NCBI GenBank assembly: GCA_001464895.1
Contig: LNEE01000024.1
Coordinates: 62,001-126,000, forward strand
DNA from: Betaproteobacteria bacterium Ga0077532
GTDB taxonomy: Bacteria; Pseudomonadota; Gammaproteobacteria; Burkholderiales; Ga0077523
Direction of reading: 5' to 3'
DNA length: 64,000 nucleotides
Part shown: piece after piece, positions 34,384 through 41,612 of the stretch
How positions within the stretch are numbered: position 1 is the stretch's first letter
Layout of the letters: every line of letters starts with the position of its first letter
Position numbers and translations under genes: made by a program
The notes under the pieces: model-generated
What the model saw: the letters and a program-made list of their open reading frames with translations, nothing else
Told to the model about the DNA's origin: nothing
Database searches by the model: none

Positions 34384-34705
34384 GACGAACTCCCGGAGCC
34401 GCTCAGCAACGGCTCGACAGTGCTGCGTTCACCCGGTCATCGTGGAGTTGCACACGGAACGTGCACATGGAATGCGCGCCTGGAGGCGCGGCGTTCCCGG
34501 CATTCGAGGCCCTCCCCCCGACCGGAACGACAGGTCCACCGCAACGGGCGCAGAGCGTCGCGGCGATGTGATGTGCGCGCGAACAGGAAGCGCGCGGGGC
34601 GATGGATCGCCCCAATGATTTCACCCCCGACAAAGCCTCTTGCGTGCTTCAGTTCGGCTGAGGGCGGACGCTTTGGTCGCGTCTCGAAGATGGCCTCCCC
34701 AGGCA
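34384..34705 (-). other. long structured 5' leader of the giant gene
   Basis: If transcription starts from the promoter at 34712-34740, about 320 bases precede the start codon with no convincing gene. The leader has perfect hairpins at 34596-34613 (GGGGCG/CGCCCC, six-base loop) and 34475-34490 (CGCGCC/GGCGCG, four-base loop). Another stem, GAGCCG/CGGCTC, lies about 15 bases before the start codon. I did not recognise a known riboswitch. Confidence 0.4.
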
Positions 34706-34711
34706 GATTGA

Positions 34712-34740
34712 AAAATACTCCCCAGCGTGAGGTTTGTCCA
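34712..34740 (-). promoter_or_regulatory. candidate promoter of the giant gene
   Basis: On the minus strand, TGGACA (5/6 match to -35) and TATTTT (4/6 match to -10) are separated by exactly 17 bases. The spacer ends with CTGGGGAG directly before the -10. It faces away from the adaptor promoter across a 48-base gap. Confidence 0.45.
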
Positions 34741-34788
34741 TGCCGTCCGAATAGACCATCAGGAAAAAAAGTGCCGAAGATTCGAGGC

Positions 34789-34817
34789 TTTACATTGCCT
34801 TGCGCAGTGGGGAGAAT
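34789..34817 (+). promoter_or_regulatory. candidate promoter of the adaptor gene
   Basis: TTTACA (5/6 to -35) and GAGAAT (4/6 to -10) are separated by 17 bases, with the expected start about 25 bases before the adaptor ATG. The sequence TGGGGAG overlaps the -10, mirroring the opposite promoter. Confidence 0.45.
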
Positions 34818-34848
34818 CGAGCGGTCGAACTCACCGAAACCTGACTCG

Positions 34849-35709
34849 ATGAAAAGTATGCGTATTGGCCCGGCGGTGCTGTGGCCGGATTTCGTGCGAT
34901 CGACCTTCGCGCGATCGACCGTGCTGGTCCTGACCGCATCGGTGTTTGCGGCGTCCCCGGCCGTCGCCGAGGAGCACGATTGCCTCATCGAGGCCCGGGA
35001 CACCGTCGAGATCCGCAGTTCGGTCGAGGGCATCATCGAGCAGGTGCTGGTGCGTCGCGGCGACCAGGTCCGGAAGGGGCAGGTGCTCGTCATGCTCGAG
35101 TCCGGTTCGGAACGGGTAGCCGTCGAGCTGGCCCGGTCGCGGGCCACGATGGAGGGCGCGCTGAAGGCAGCGGAATCCCGCCTCGACTTCGCCGCCAAGA
35201 AGGAGCAGCGGTCCATCGAGCTGTTCAAGCAGAACTTCATCGCCGCCGGCGCCCTGGACGAGGCGCGGACGCAGCGCGAGCTGGCGGAATCGGAACTCCG
35301 CGAGGCGCGCGAGAACCGCAAGCTGAACGAACTCGAACTGCGCCGCGCCGAGGAACTGCTGAAGCTGCGCAGCCTCCGCAGTCCGTTCGACGGCGTGGTG
35401 GTCGAGCGCTATCTGTCCCCCGGCGAGTTCGCCACCTCCAACGTGAAGGACCCCGTGATGAAGATCGCGGAGGTGAATCCGCTCCACGTGGAGGTGGTCC
35501 TTTCGGCGTCCTACTACGGCAAGATCCGTCGGGGCGCCAAGGCCACGGTCCGGCCCGAGGCCCCCAATGGCAAGTTCGTTGCAACGGTGACCACGGTCGA
35601 CTCCATGATCGACGCCGCGAGTGGCACCTTCGGTGTCCGCCTCGAGCTGCCCAACCCCGGGCTGCGCATCCCCGCCGGGGCGAAGTGCAAGATCACGTTC
35701 GGCGGCTGA
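34849..35709 (+). CDS. HlyD/AcrA-like periplasmic adaptor (membrane fusion) protein
   Basis: A 286-residue protein with a signal peptide ending near ASPAVA/EE, then a lipoyl/barrel-sandwich half (VEGIIEQVLVRRGDQV, residues about 55-70). A long charged alpha-helical hairpin (about 85-165) and the second half (LRSPFDGVVVERYLSPGEF) follow, and a beta-barrel ends in IPAGAKCKITFGG. This is the layout of an RND or type I adaptor bridging an inner-membrane pump and an outer-membrane channel. It lacks a transmembrane anchor and is shorter than AcrA, probably missing the membrane-proximal domain. No pump or TolC partner is in the window. Divergent placement against the giant gene suggests a role in its export (inference). 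A second ATG at 34858 is a possible start. Confidence 0.85.
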   Translation: MKSMRIGPAVLWPDFVRSTFARSTVLVLTASVFAASPAVAEEHDCLIEARDTVEIRSSVEGIIEQVLVRRGDQVRKGQVLVMLESGSERVAVELARSRATMEGALKAAESRLDFAAKKEQRSIELFKQNFIAAGALDEARTQRELAESELREARENRKLNELELRRAEELLKLRSLRSPFDGVVVERYLSPGEFATSNVKDPVMKIAEVNPLHVEVVLSASYYGKIRRGAKATVRPEAPNGKFVATVTTVDSMIDAASGTFGVRLELPNPGLRIPAGAKCKITFGG

Positions 35710-36224
35710 TCGCCGCACCCCTGCTCGGCGCCGGGATCGCCTTCGCGATCCTCCTGGTCAGCGTCGCTCCCCAGGCGACCTGGGCGCAGGCGCAAGCGCA
35801 GCCCAGACAGGCCAGCCTCTCCACGGAGGTCCCCTCCGGCCAGTTCCGCGGCCTGCGTCTGCGCAATGTCCCGCGAGGTGCCCGCATTGCGATCGCGGCG
35901 AAGGCCACGGGGCGCATCGCGGTGTCCCTGCTGAACGCCGCCGACGCCGCAAAGTATCCGACGCCCGGAGAGCCACTGTTCACTGCCCCCGTCGAGAGCG
36001 TGCTCTCGTTCTCGGTGGTGATCCCTGCGGCCGGCGACTATGTGCTCATGCTCGACAACTCGCGGGGCGGGGCGCCGAGCAAGGTGAACCTGCTGGTGCG
36101 GGCGGCCCGGGGCGACGCCGCGCCGCTGCCACCGGCGGATGCCCCAGATCCGGCCGCGCCACAGCCTCCCGAGGCCGACCGCCCGCGCCTGCGCCCGGCA
36201 CCGGTCCCGATGCACGAGATGTAG
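35685..36224 (+). CDS. small secreted protein of unknown function
   Basis: I start it at GTG 35685, which overlaps the adaptor gene by 25 bases and places a signal peptide at the N-terminus (LIAAPLLGAGIAFAILLVSV, ending near ATWAQA). CTG at 35706 is the alternative. The mature 145 residues form a small beta-rich domain (IAIAAKATGRIAVSLL, FSVVIPAAGDYVLMLDN), then a proline-rich tail ending in VPMHEM. It resembles pre-peptidase C-terminal or bacterial Ig-like modules but I cannot assign a family. The overlap implies co-expression with the adaptor, so it may be an accessory periplasmic subunit. Confidence 0.7.
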   Translation: MQDHVRRLIAAPLLGAGIAFAILLVSVAPQATWAQAQAQPRQASLSTEVPSGQFRGLRLRNVPRGARIAIAAKATGRIAVSLLNAADAAKYPTPGEPLFTAPVESVLSFSVVIPAAGDYVLMLDNSRGGAPSKVNLLVRAARGDAAPLPPADAPDPAAPQPPEADRPRLRPAPVPMHEM

Positions 36225-36242
36225 CGGCCGTCGGGTACCGGA

Positions 36243-37625
36243 TCACGCTCCGCCGGACCGGACCCGCCCGAAGAAATCCTCCGCCCCCATCTGCCCGCCC
36301 TTCAACACGACCTCCAGGCCATCCCGCGAAGGCGCCTTGGACCACGCGCGGCAGAGCGGTGCCCCGGGCGCGATGCCGGCGGCGATGCTCAATGCCGCGA
36401 TGTCGAGCGCGCCCGCCACAGCACCGGAACTGTCGCCGCCCGCGACGACGATGCGTCGCAGACCGGAACGATCGAGAAGACGCCGCATGACTTCGGCAAG
36501 CGCGTCGCCGACCGCGCGTGCGGCGTCGCCACGGGTGAGCCCTGCTGCGCGCGCGACGGCTTCGAAACCTGTCACCGCGGGATCCTCGGGACCCGCTGCC
36601 GAGTACACCAGCGGGCTCTGACCGCGCCCCAGTGCCGCCAGAGCCGCGGCCACCGTCCGCTCGATCTCGGGCTCGCGGGTCGACACGGGCAGCACTCGCG
36701 TCAGATCGAGACGCTCCGCGTGGAAGCCGTTGCCGGCCGCCCAGGCGATCTGCGAGGCAGTGGCGGGCGAGCAGCTGCCGCTCACCACGCCGATGGCGTC
36801 GACCGCGGAGGCGCGCGGCAGCGACGGTTGCGCAGGCACCCAGCCGCGGCTGCGCCAGTGGGCCGCGAGCGCGTACTGCAATCCCGAGGACGACGCCGAG
36901 AAGATGCCCTCGCCGCGCCCTTCCCAGACGAGTCGACCGGCCTCCGCGAGGGTCTCCTCGTCGACGACGTCCAGAAGGACGATCGGCGCGTCATCGGCAC
37001 AGAGCGCATCGCGCCGCGCCGTCCCGTCGCCCGCCTTCATCGCGACGAGGTCCACGAGTCCCGTGCGACGCGGCGTCTGTTCCGCGAGATGCCGCCGGAG
37101 ATCGGCCTCGTGCATGGGCGTGACCGGATGCCGGCTCATGGTGGGATGGCGATCGAGGCGATGCGGGACGCCGTCGGCCGCGGCGGCGAAGAGGTTCCCG
37201 AACGCCTGCCAGCGCCGCAGTCTCGGCGCACCGACCACCATGGGAGACCAGCGCCCGCCCATGGCCGCGACGCCGAGGTCGATCGCGCGGCCGATGGAGC
37301 CGATCTGCGGGGACGAGTCGAACGTGGAGCAAACCTTGTACTGGAGGATCGGCGCGCCGAATGCCTTCAGTCGCGCGTAGGCATCGGGCAGGGCAGCATC
37401 CATCCAGTCGGGGGACTGCCCACGGGCTGTCGTCGCGAGGCCGATGCAGCGCATCCCTGCGAACCGCTCGACCCATTCGGGCCCGGGCGGGGCGAGGAAC
37501 AGCACGGTCGGTACGCCCGCAGCCGTGAACGCCTCCATGACGTCGGTGGAGCCGGTGAAATCGTCGCCGCAATAGGCGAGCAGCGGTCCCACCGGAAGCG
37601 CTTCGTCGCGATCGGCCATCGTCAT
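36243..37625 (-). CDS. oiaK: four-carbon acid sugar kinase family (DUF1537), likely 3-oxo-isoapionate kinase
   Basis: A 460-residue protein of normal length for the family. The N-terminal domain has YCGDDFTGSTD, and the C-terminal nucleotide-binding domain has GSCSPATASQ and VVAGGDSSGAVAGAL. DUF1537 enzymes phosphorylate sugar acids with ATP. The start ATG shares one base with the TGA of the upstream RuBisCO-like gene (TGATG), so translation is coupled. In characterised D-apiose pathways a DUF1537 kinase (OiaK) makes 3-oxo-isoapionate 4-phosphate, which a RuBisCO-like protein (OiaX) decarboxylates. The pair here fits that scheme. The specific substrate is inferred from the pairing, and no other apiose genes are in the window. 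Confidence 0.7.
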   Translation of the reverse strand: MTMADRDEALPVGPLLAYCGDDFTGSTDVMEAFTAAGVPTVLFLAPPGPEWVERFAGMRCIGLATTARGQSPDWMDAALPDAYARLKAFGAPILQYKVCSTFDSSPQIGSIGRAIDLGVAAMGGRWSPMVVGAPRLRRWQAFGNLFAAAADGVPHRLDRHPTMSRHPVTPMHEADLRRHLAEQTPRRTGLVDLVAMKAGDGTARRDALCADDAPIVLLDVVDEETLAEAGRLVWEGRGEGIFSASSSGLQYALAAHWRSRGWVPAQPSLPRASAVDAIGVVSGSCSPATASQIAWAAGNGFHAERLDLTRVLPVSTREPEIERTVAAALAALGRGQSPLVYSAAGPEDPAVTGFEAVARAAGLTRGDAARAVGDALAEVMRRLLDRSGLRRIVVAGGDSSGAVAGALDIAALSIAAGIAPGAPLCRAWSKAPSRDGLEVVLKGGQMGAEDFFGRVRSGGA

Positions 37626-38869
37626 CACCAGAACCCCAGCGCAGCCTTCAACGCGGGGCGGTTGCGCGCAGCCTCTTCGATGGGCACACCGGCCACCGCG
37701 GCATCCCACGCCTCGCGCAGCGCCGTCACGCCAGCGGCCACGCCGTCGGGATGACCGAAGATGCCGCCCCCCGCAGCGAAGATGAGGTCGGTGCTGCCGA
37801 CGGCCTGGTAGGTGTCGGCCGCGACGAGCCCGGTCTGGCCCGAGCTGAAGACGGGCATGGCGGTCATCGGTGCGTCCGGCCAGAGCGGGCTCAGCACCGC
37901 GCGCGCGGCGGCGATGACGGTCTCGTCGGGTTCGCTGAACTTGTTCGCGATGCCGTTCACGTGCATGTGGTCGGCGCCGGCCAGACGCCAGATCTTCTGC
38001 CAGGGGGCGTACTCCCAGCCGAGCGCCGGGCTGCGGTTGAGATACCCCCAGCCATTGCGATGCGCGTGGATCGGCAGCACCGAGTGGCGCCGCAACTCGC
38101 GCAGCCCCACGAGTCCGACGGAATTGAGGCTGACCATCACGCACGTGCCACCTTCGGCCAGGACGAGATCGTGGCGCCGCTTCATGTCGTCCAGCTCACC
38201 GGTCAGGTTGAAGGCCACCATCACCTTGCGTCCGAGGCGGTCGGCGCCGGCGTGCACCTCGCGCATCACCGCGCGCACGCGCTCGTCGAACGGACAGTGC
38301 GGGCCGTCCGCCTGCAGTTCGTCGTCCTTCACGAAATCGATGCCGCCCGCCACGAGCTTCCGCACTTCGGCCGCGGTCTCGGCGGGATTCATCCCGACGC
38401 TCGGCTTCACGATCGTCCCGATGAGCGGGCCGGTCGGCACACCCGCCATACGCCGCGTCCCGGCGATGCCGAACGCCGGCCCGGGATACGCGGCCGCGAA
38501 GGACGGCGGCAGGTGCAGATCGAGGATGCGCAGTCCCGAGACGCACTGCAGCTCGAACAGGTTGCCGGCGACGGTCGCCAGGAGGTTGGGCAGGGACGGC
38601 CCGAGGTTCGCGATCGGCCACGACAGGTCGAGCAGGCATCGCGTGAATCGGGCGCCGGTCTTGTAGCGGCCTGGCAGGCTGGGCGTGTCGACGGTCTCCA
38701 GGACGTCGAGGCGCTCGACGCGGGCGCCAGAGCGCTCCTTGAGTTCGGGCGTCTCGTTCGCGAGTGCGAGGAAGGTGCCGCTCGACTGCTCGCCGGCGAT
38801 GATGTCGGCCGCACGCTGCGGGTCGATCGGGGTTTCGAGCCAGTAGCTCGCATGGATGCGTTCGGTCAT
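37625..38869 (-). CDS. oiaX: RuBisCO-like protein, likely 3-oxo-isoapionate-4-phosphate decarboxylase
   Basis: A 414-residue protein of the RuBisCO large-subunit superfamily. Visible catalytic landmarks: K155 in GTIVKPSVGM, the carbamylated-lysine motif at K181-E184 (FVKDDE), HAHRNG at 268-273, K310 in NGIANKF, SSGQTG at 342-347 and GGGIFGHPDG from 367. It keeps the metal-binding KxDE set but is a form IV-type protein, so CO2 fixation is not expected. Coupling to the DUF1537 kinase supports the OiaX role: decarboxylation of 3-oxo-isoapionate 4-phosphate to L-erythrulose 1-phosphate. The start ATG is preceded by only a weak ribosome site. Confidence 0.75.
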   Translation of the reverse strand: MTERIHASYWLETPIDPQRAADIIAGEQSSGTFLALANETPELKERSGARVERLDVLETVDTPSLPGRYKTGARFTRCLLDLSWPIANLGPSLPNLLATVAGNLFELQCVSGLRILDLHLPPSFAAAYPGPAFGIAGTRRMAGVPTGPLIGTIVKPSVGMNPAETAAEVRKLVAGGIDFVKDDELQADGPHCPFDERVRAVMREVHAGADRLGRKVMVAFNLTGELDDMKRRHDLVLAEGGTCVMVSLNSVGLVGLRELRRHSVLPIHAHRNGWGYLNRSPALGWEYAPWQKIWRLAGADHMHVNGIANKFSEPDETVIAAARAVLSPLWPDAPMTAMPVFSSGQTGLVAADTYQAVGSTDLIFAAGGGIFGHPDGVAAGVTALREAWDAAVAGVPIEEAARNRPALKAALGFW

Positions 38870-39104
38870 GGCGTTCCGGTGTTCGGGGGTTGCAACGGAT
38901 TCGTCTTTGGGGATCCGCAGGGTGGCGGCACGCTGATTCGAGGCGCCACTTGCGTGTTTCCCTCGATGCTTCGCCATGATACCGATCGACCATCGACGGG
39001 CCGGGACGCGGAACGTCGCCGCCGCTGCCCGTGATCCTTGCCACCGGGACCGAAGGTACCGTGGGAGAATCGGGCAGATGCAACACGACCCCCTGGGAGA
39101 CGCA

Positions 39105-39545
39105 GTGAATCGATCGATGTCGCAGAAGAAGTGGCTGGGCGCGCTGACTGCCGCCGCGATGGTCTGCATCGCCGAAGCATGGGGTGCGGACACGCTGTCG
39201 GACGACGGTGCGGCGGACTCCGTGGCCGCACCGGCCCGCACCGGGGCGGCGCCGACCTTGCAGCTGCGCGCGGTGGAGATGCGGCGGCGCGCCTTCGAGT
39301 CCACGGTGCGCGACGGCCAGACCGTCATCGCGCGCGCCGCCGGTGGTGAGTGTCACTCGCTCGCCGCACGGCGGGTCGACCGCTATCGTGAGGTCCTCGA
39401 TTCCGCCAACGCGCTGGCCGCCCGCGCCGAGGCCGCGCTCCCGGCCAACCCCGGAAAGGCAGCGACGCTCTACGTGCAGGCCGAGAAGATCGCGCGTGGC
39501 GTCGTGAGCAGTGGCGCCGCGGTGGAGTGCACGGCGACGCCGTAG
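39105..39545 (+). CDS. small periplasmic protein of unknown function
   Basis: I start it at GTG 39105 because GGGAGA lies four bases upstream; ATG 39078 and 39117 are alternatives in the same frame. The 146-residue product has a signal peptide (MSQKKWLGALTAAAMVC, cleaved near AWGA/DTL). The rest is an Ala/Arg-rich, mostly helical mature part with two cysteines (in GGECHS and VECT). It is convergent with the SecA-like operon. I recognise no family. Confidence 0.65.
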   Translation: MNRSMSQKKWLGALTAAAMVCIAEAWGADTLSDDGAADSVAAPARTGAAPTLQLRAVEMRRRAFESTVRDGQTVIARAAGGECHSLAARRVDRYREVLDSANALAARAEAALPANPGKAATLYVQAEKIARGVVSSGAAVECTATP

Positions 39546-39594
39546 CAGGCATGTCGCCGGCGGGCGGCGCGCCAGACGACGCGCCCGCGGACGC

Positions 39595-41553
39595 CTACTC
39601 GGCCCGCCCCGCGAACGCGAGCATGTCGCCCAGGTAGTCGTCCATCTCCAGCACTTCCTTGCGCATCATCCCGTGGATGCGCTCCGCGCGGTTCTGCGCG
39701 AAGCGGAAGAGCGCCGGACCGGTGAGGTCCTTCGCAGGTGCCTTGCCCGCGACGCCGCTTGCGAGGCGCGCGTAGCGGACGATGAGATCGTCCTCGTAGC
39801 TCGCGAAGACGTCACAGCTGCCCGGATCGCCCTGTCGCGCGCAGCGGCCGAAGAGCTGACGGTCCACCCGTCCGGACTCGTGCAGTTCGGTGGCGATCAC
39901 GTGGAGACCCCCGGCCGCGAGGGACGCAGGCGGCAGCTTGATGTCGGTGCCGCGCCCGGCCATGTTGGTGGCGACGGTGATGCGGCCAGGCTGGCCCGCC
40001 TGCGACACGATCTCGGCCTCCTCCTTGTCCTGGCGCGCGTTCAGCAGGCTGTGCTCGAGACCGGCCTCGACGAGAAGCGCGGAAAGCTTCTCGGAAGCGA
40101 CCACGGAACGCGTGCCCACGAGGATCGGCCGGCCGCGCGCGTGTTCGCGCCTGATGGCCTCCACCACGGCCTGCCACTTCTCGTCCTCGGTCGCGAGGAT
40201 GCGCAGCGGGGCGATCTGCCGGATCACCGGCTTGCGGGTGGGCACCCGCATCACCTTCAGTCCGTACACCGACCAGAGTTCGCCGGAAATCTCCTTCGCC
40301 GTGCCGGTCATGCCGGCGAGGCGCAGATAGCGGCGGAAGAACCGCTGGTACGAGATCCGCGCGAGCGTCTCGCGCTGGCCGGTGATCGGGCAACCCTCCT
40401 TCACCTCGATCATCTGGTGCAGGCCGCGCTCCCACGAGCGGTCGGGCATCACGCGTCCGGTGAACTCGTCGACGATCTGCACCTTGTCGTCGGTGACGAG
40501 GTACTGCTGGTCCCGCTTGAAGAGATGCAGCGCCGTGAGCGCCTGACGCACGAGTTCCTCGCGGCGGTTCGGCCCCGTCCAGACGCCGCGCAATCCGGCG
40601 GCAAGCTGCGCGAGGCGGTCCTTGCCTTCCTTCAGGAAGCGGATCGACGTGCGCTGGTGTTCGATCACGAAATCCTTTCCCTCGACCAGCTGCCCCGCGA
40701 GCGAGAGACCTTCGCGATAGATGCGTTCGAGGCCTGCGTCGTCGGTCTCCGCCGACAGGATGAGCGGCGTGCGCGCCTCGTCGACCAGGACGCTGTCGAT
40801 CTCGTCGAGGATCGCGAAGTGCAGCCCGCGCAACGTGAGGCCGGTGTCGCCACCGGTGCCCCCGACCTTCCCCACGGCATAGCGCAGGGCGCGCGGTCGG
40901 CCCTTCAACTGCATCCGATCGCGGAGATAGTCGAACGTGACGTCCTTGTTCGTGCAGTAGGTGATGTCGCACGCGTAGTGCGGGGCGCGCTCGTTGGGCG
41001 GGATCTTCTGGGTGACGCATCCGACGGTGAGTCCGAGGGCCTGGTAGACCTTGCCCATCTCCTCCGCGTCGCGCTCGGCGAGATAGTCGTTCACCGTCAC
41101 CACGTGTACCGGCGTGCCAGCCAGCGCGGCGGTGGCGGCGGCGAGCGTGGCGGTGAGCGTCTTGCCCTCCCCGGTTTCCATCTCGGCCACGCGCCCCGTC
41201 AGCAGCACGTAGCCACCCGCAAGTTGGACGTCGTAGTGCCGCATGCCGACGGTGGCCTGCGCCGTTGCACGCACGAGCGCGAAGGCCTCACCCACCAGCG
41301 CATCGGTGTAGCCCTCGCGCTTCAGCCGCGGGCGGAGATCGTCTGCGTACGCGCGGAGCCCGGCGAGGTCGAGACCATCGATGCGCGGCGCGGCGGCATT
41401 CACGGCGGCGATCAACGTGGCGAACCGTCGGCTGCCCTGATCGATGTCGCGTCCGACCCATCGCACCGGCGCGCGCATGGTGCGTTCGAGCCAGTTCTCG
41501 CGCTTCTCGACCCGCTCGGGGTAGAAGCCGTAGCCGAGGATGTCGGTGGACAT
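39595..41553 (-). CDS. short SecA-like preprotein translocase ATPase
   Basis: A 652-residue SecA paralogue. NBD1: METGEGKT at 125-132 (Walker A) and DEIDSVLVDEARTPL from 250 (DEAD box plus preprotein cross-linking entry). Also present: VDEFTGRVMPDRSW (361-374), GMTGTAKE (414-421), and NBD2 with ATNMAGRGTDIKL and ESGRVDRQLFGRCARQGDPG. Only about 75 residues follow the last motif, against more than 300 in E. coli SecA (901 residues). The helical wing domain, two-helix finger and zinc-binding tail are therefore absent or vestigial. It is the third gene of an operon with a site-2 protease/HlyD fusion and a GAF/HlyD protein. This suggests an accessory, substrate-dedicated motor, not housekeeping SecA. 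Confidence 0.9.
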   Translation of the reverse strand: MSTDILGYGFYPERVEKRENWLERTMRAPVRWVGRDIDQGSRRFATLIAAVNAAAPRIDGLDLAGLRAYADDLRPRLKREGYTDALVGEAFALVRATAQATVGMRHYDVQLAGGYVLLTGRVAEMETGEGKTLTATLAAATAALAGTPVHVVTVNDYLAERDAEEMGKVYQALGLTVGCVTQKIPPNERAPHYACDITYCTNKDVTFDYLRDRMQLKGRPRALRYAVGKVGGTGGDTGLTLRGLHFAILDEIDSVLVDEARTPLILSAETDDAGLERIYREGLSLAGQLVEGKDFVIEHQRTSIRFLKEGKDRLAQLAAGLRGVWTGPNRREELVRQALTALHLFKRDQQYLVTDDKVQIVDEFTGRVMPDRSWERGLHQMIEVKEGCPITGQRETLARISYQRFFRRYLRLAGMTGTAKEISGELWSVYGLKVMRVPTRKPVIRQIAPLRILATEDEKWQAVVEAIRREHARGRPILVGTRSVVASEKLSALLVEAGLEHSLLNARQDKEEAEIVSQAGQPGRITVATNMAGRGTDIKLPPASLAAGGLHVIATELHESGRVDRQLFGRCARQGDPGSCDVFASYEDDLIVRYARLASGVAGKAPAKDLTGPALFRFAQNRAERIHGMMRKEVLEMDDYLGDMLAFAGRAE

Positions 41554-41612
41554 CGCTCAGTCGCTAGCGGCGGATCCAGCGGCTGCCGACCGGTGTGCGC
41601 CACCCGCCGACA

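Noticed and set aside
34384-34705. Cyclic-di-GMP (GEMM) riboswitch in the giant gene leader
   Set aside because: Fragments such as CAAAGC are present, but the conserved core and tetraloop receptor arrangement cannot be laid out.
31702-34848. N-terminal extension of the adaptor reading from 31702
   Set aside because: The upstream part of this frame is antisense to the giant gene. The signal peptide begins at 34849.
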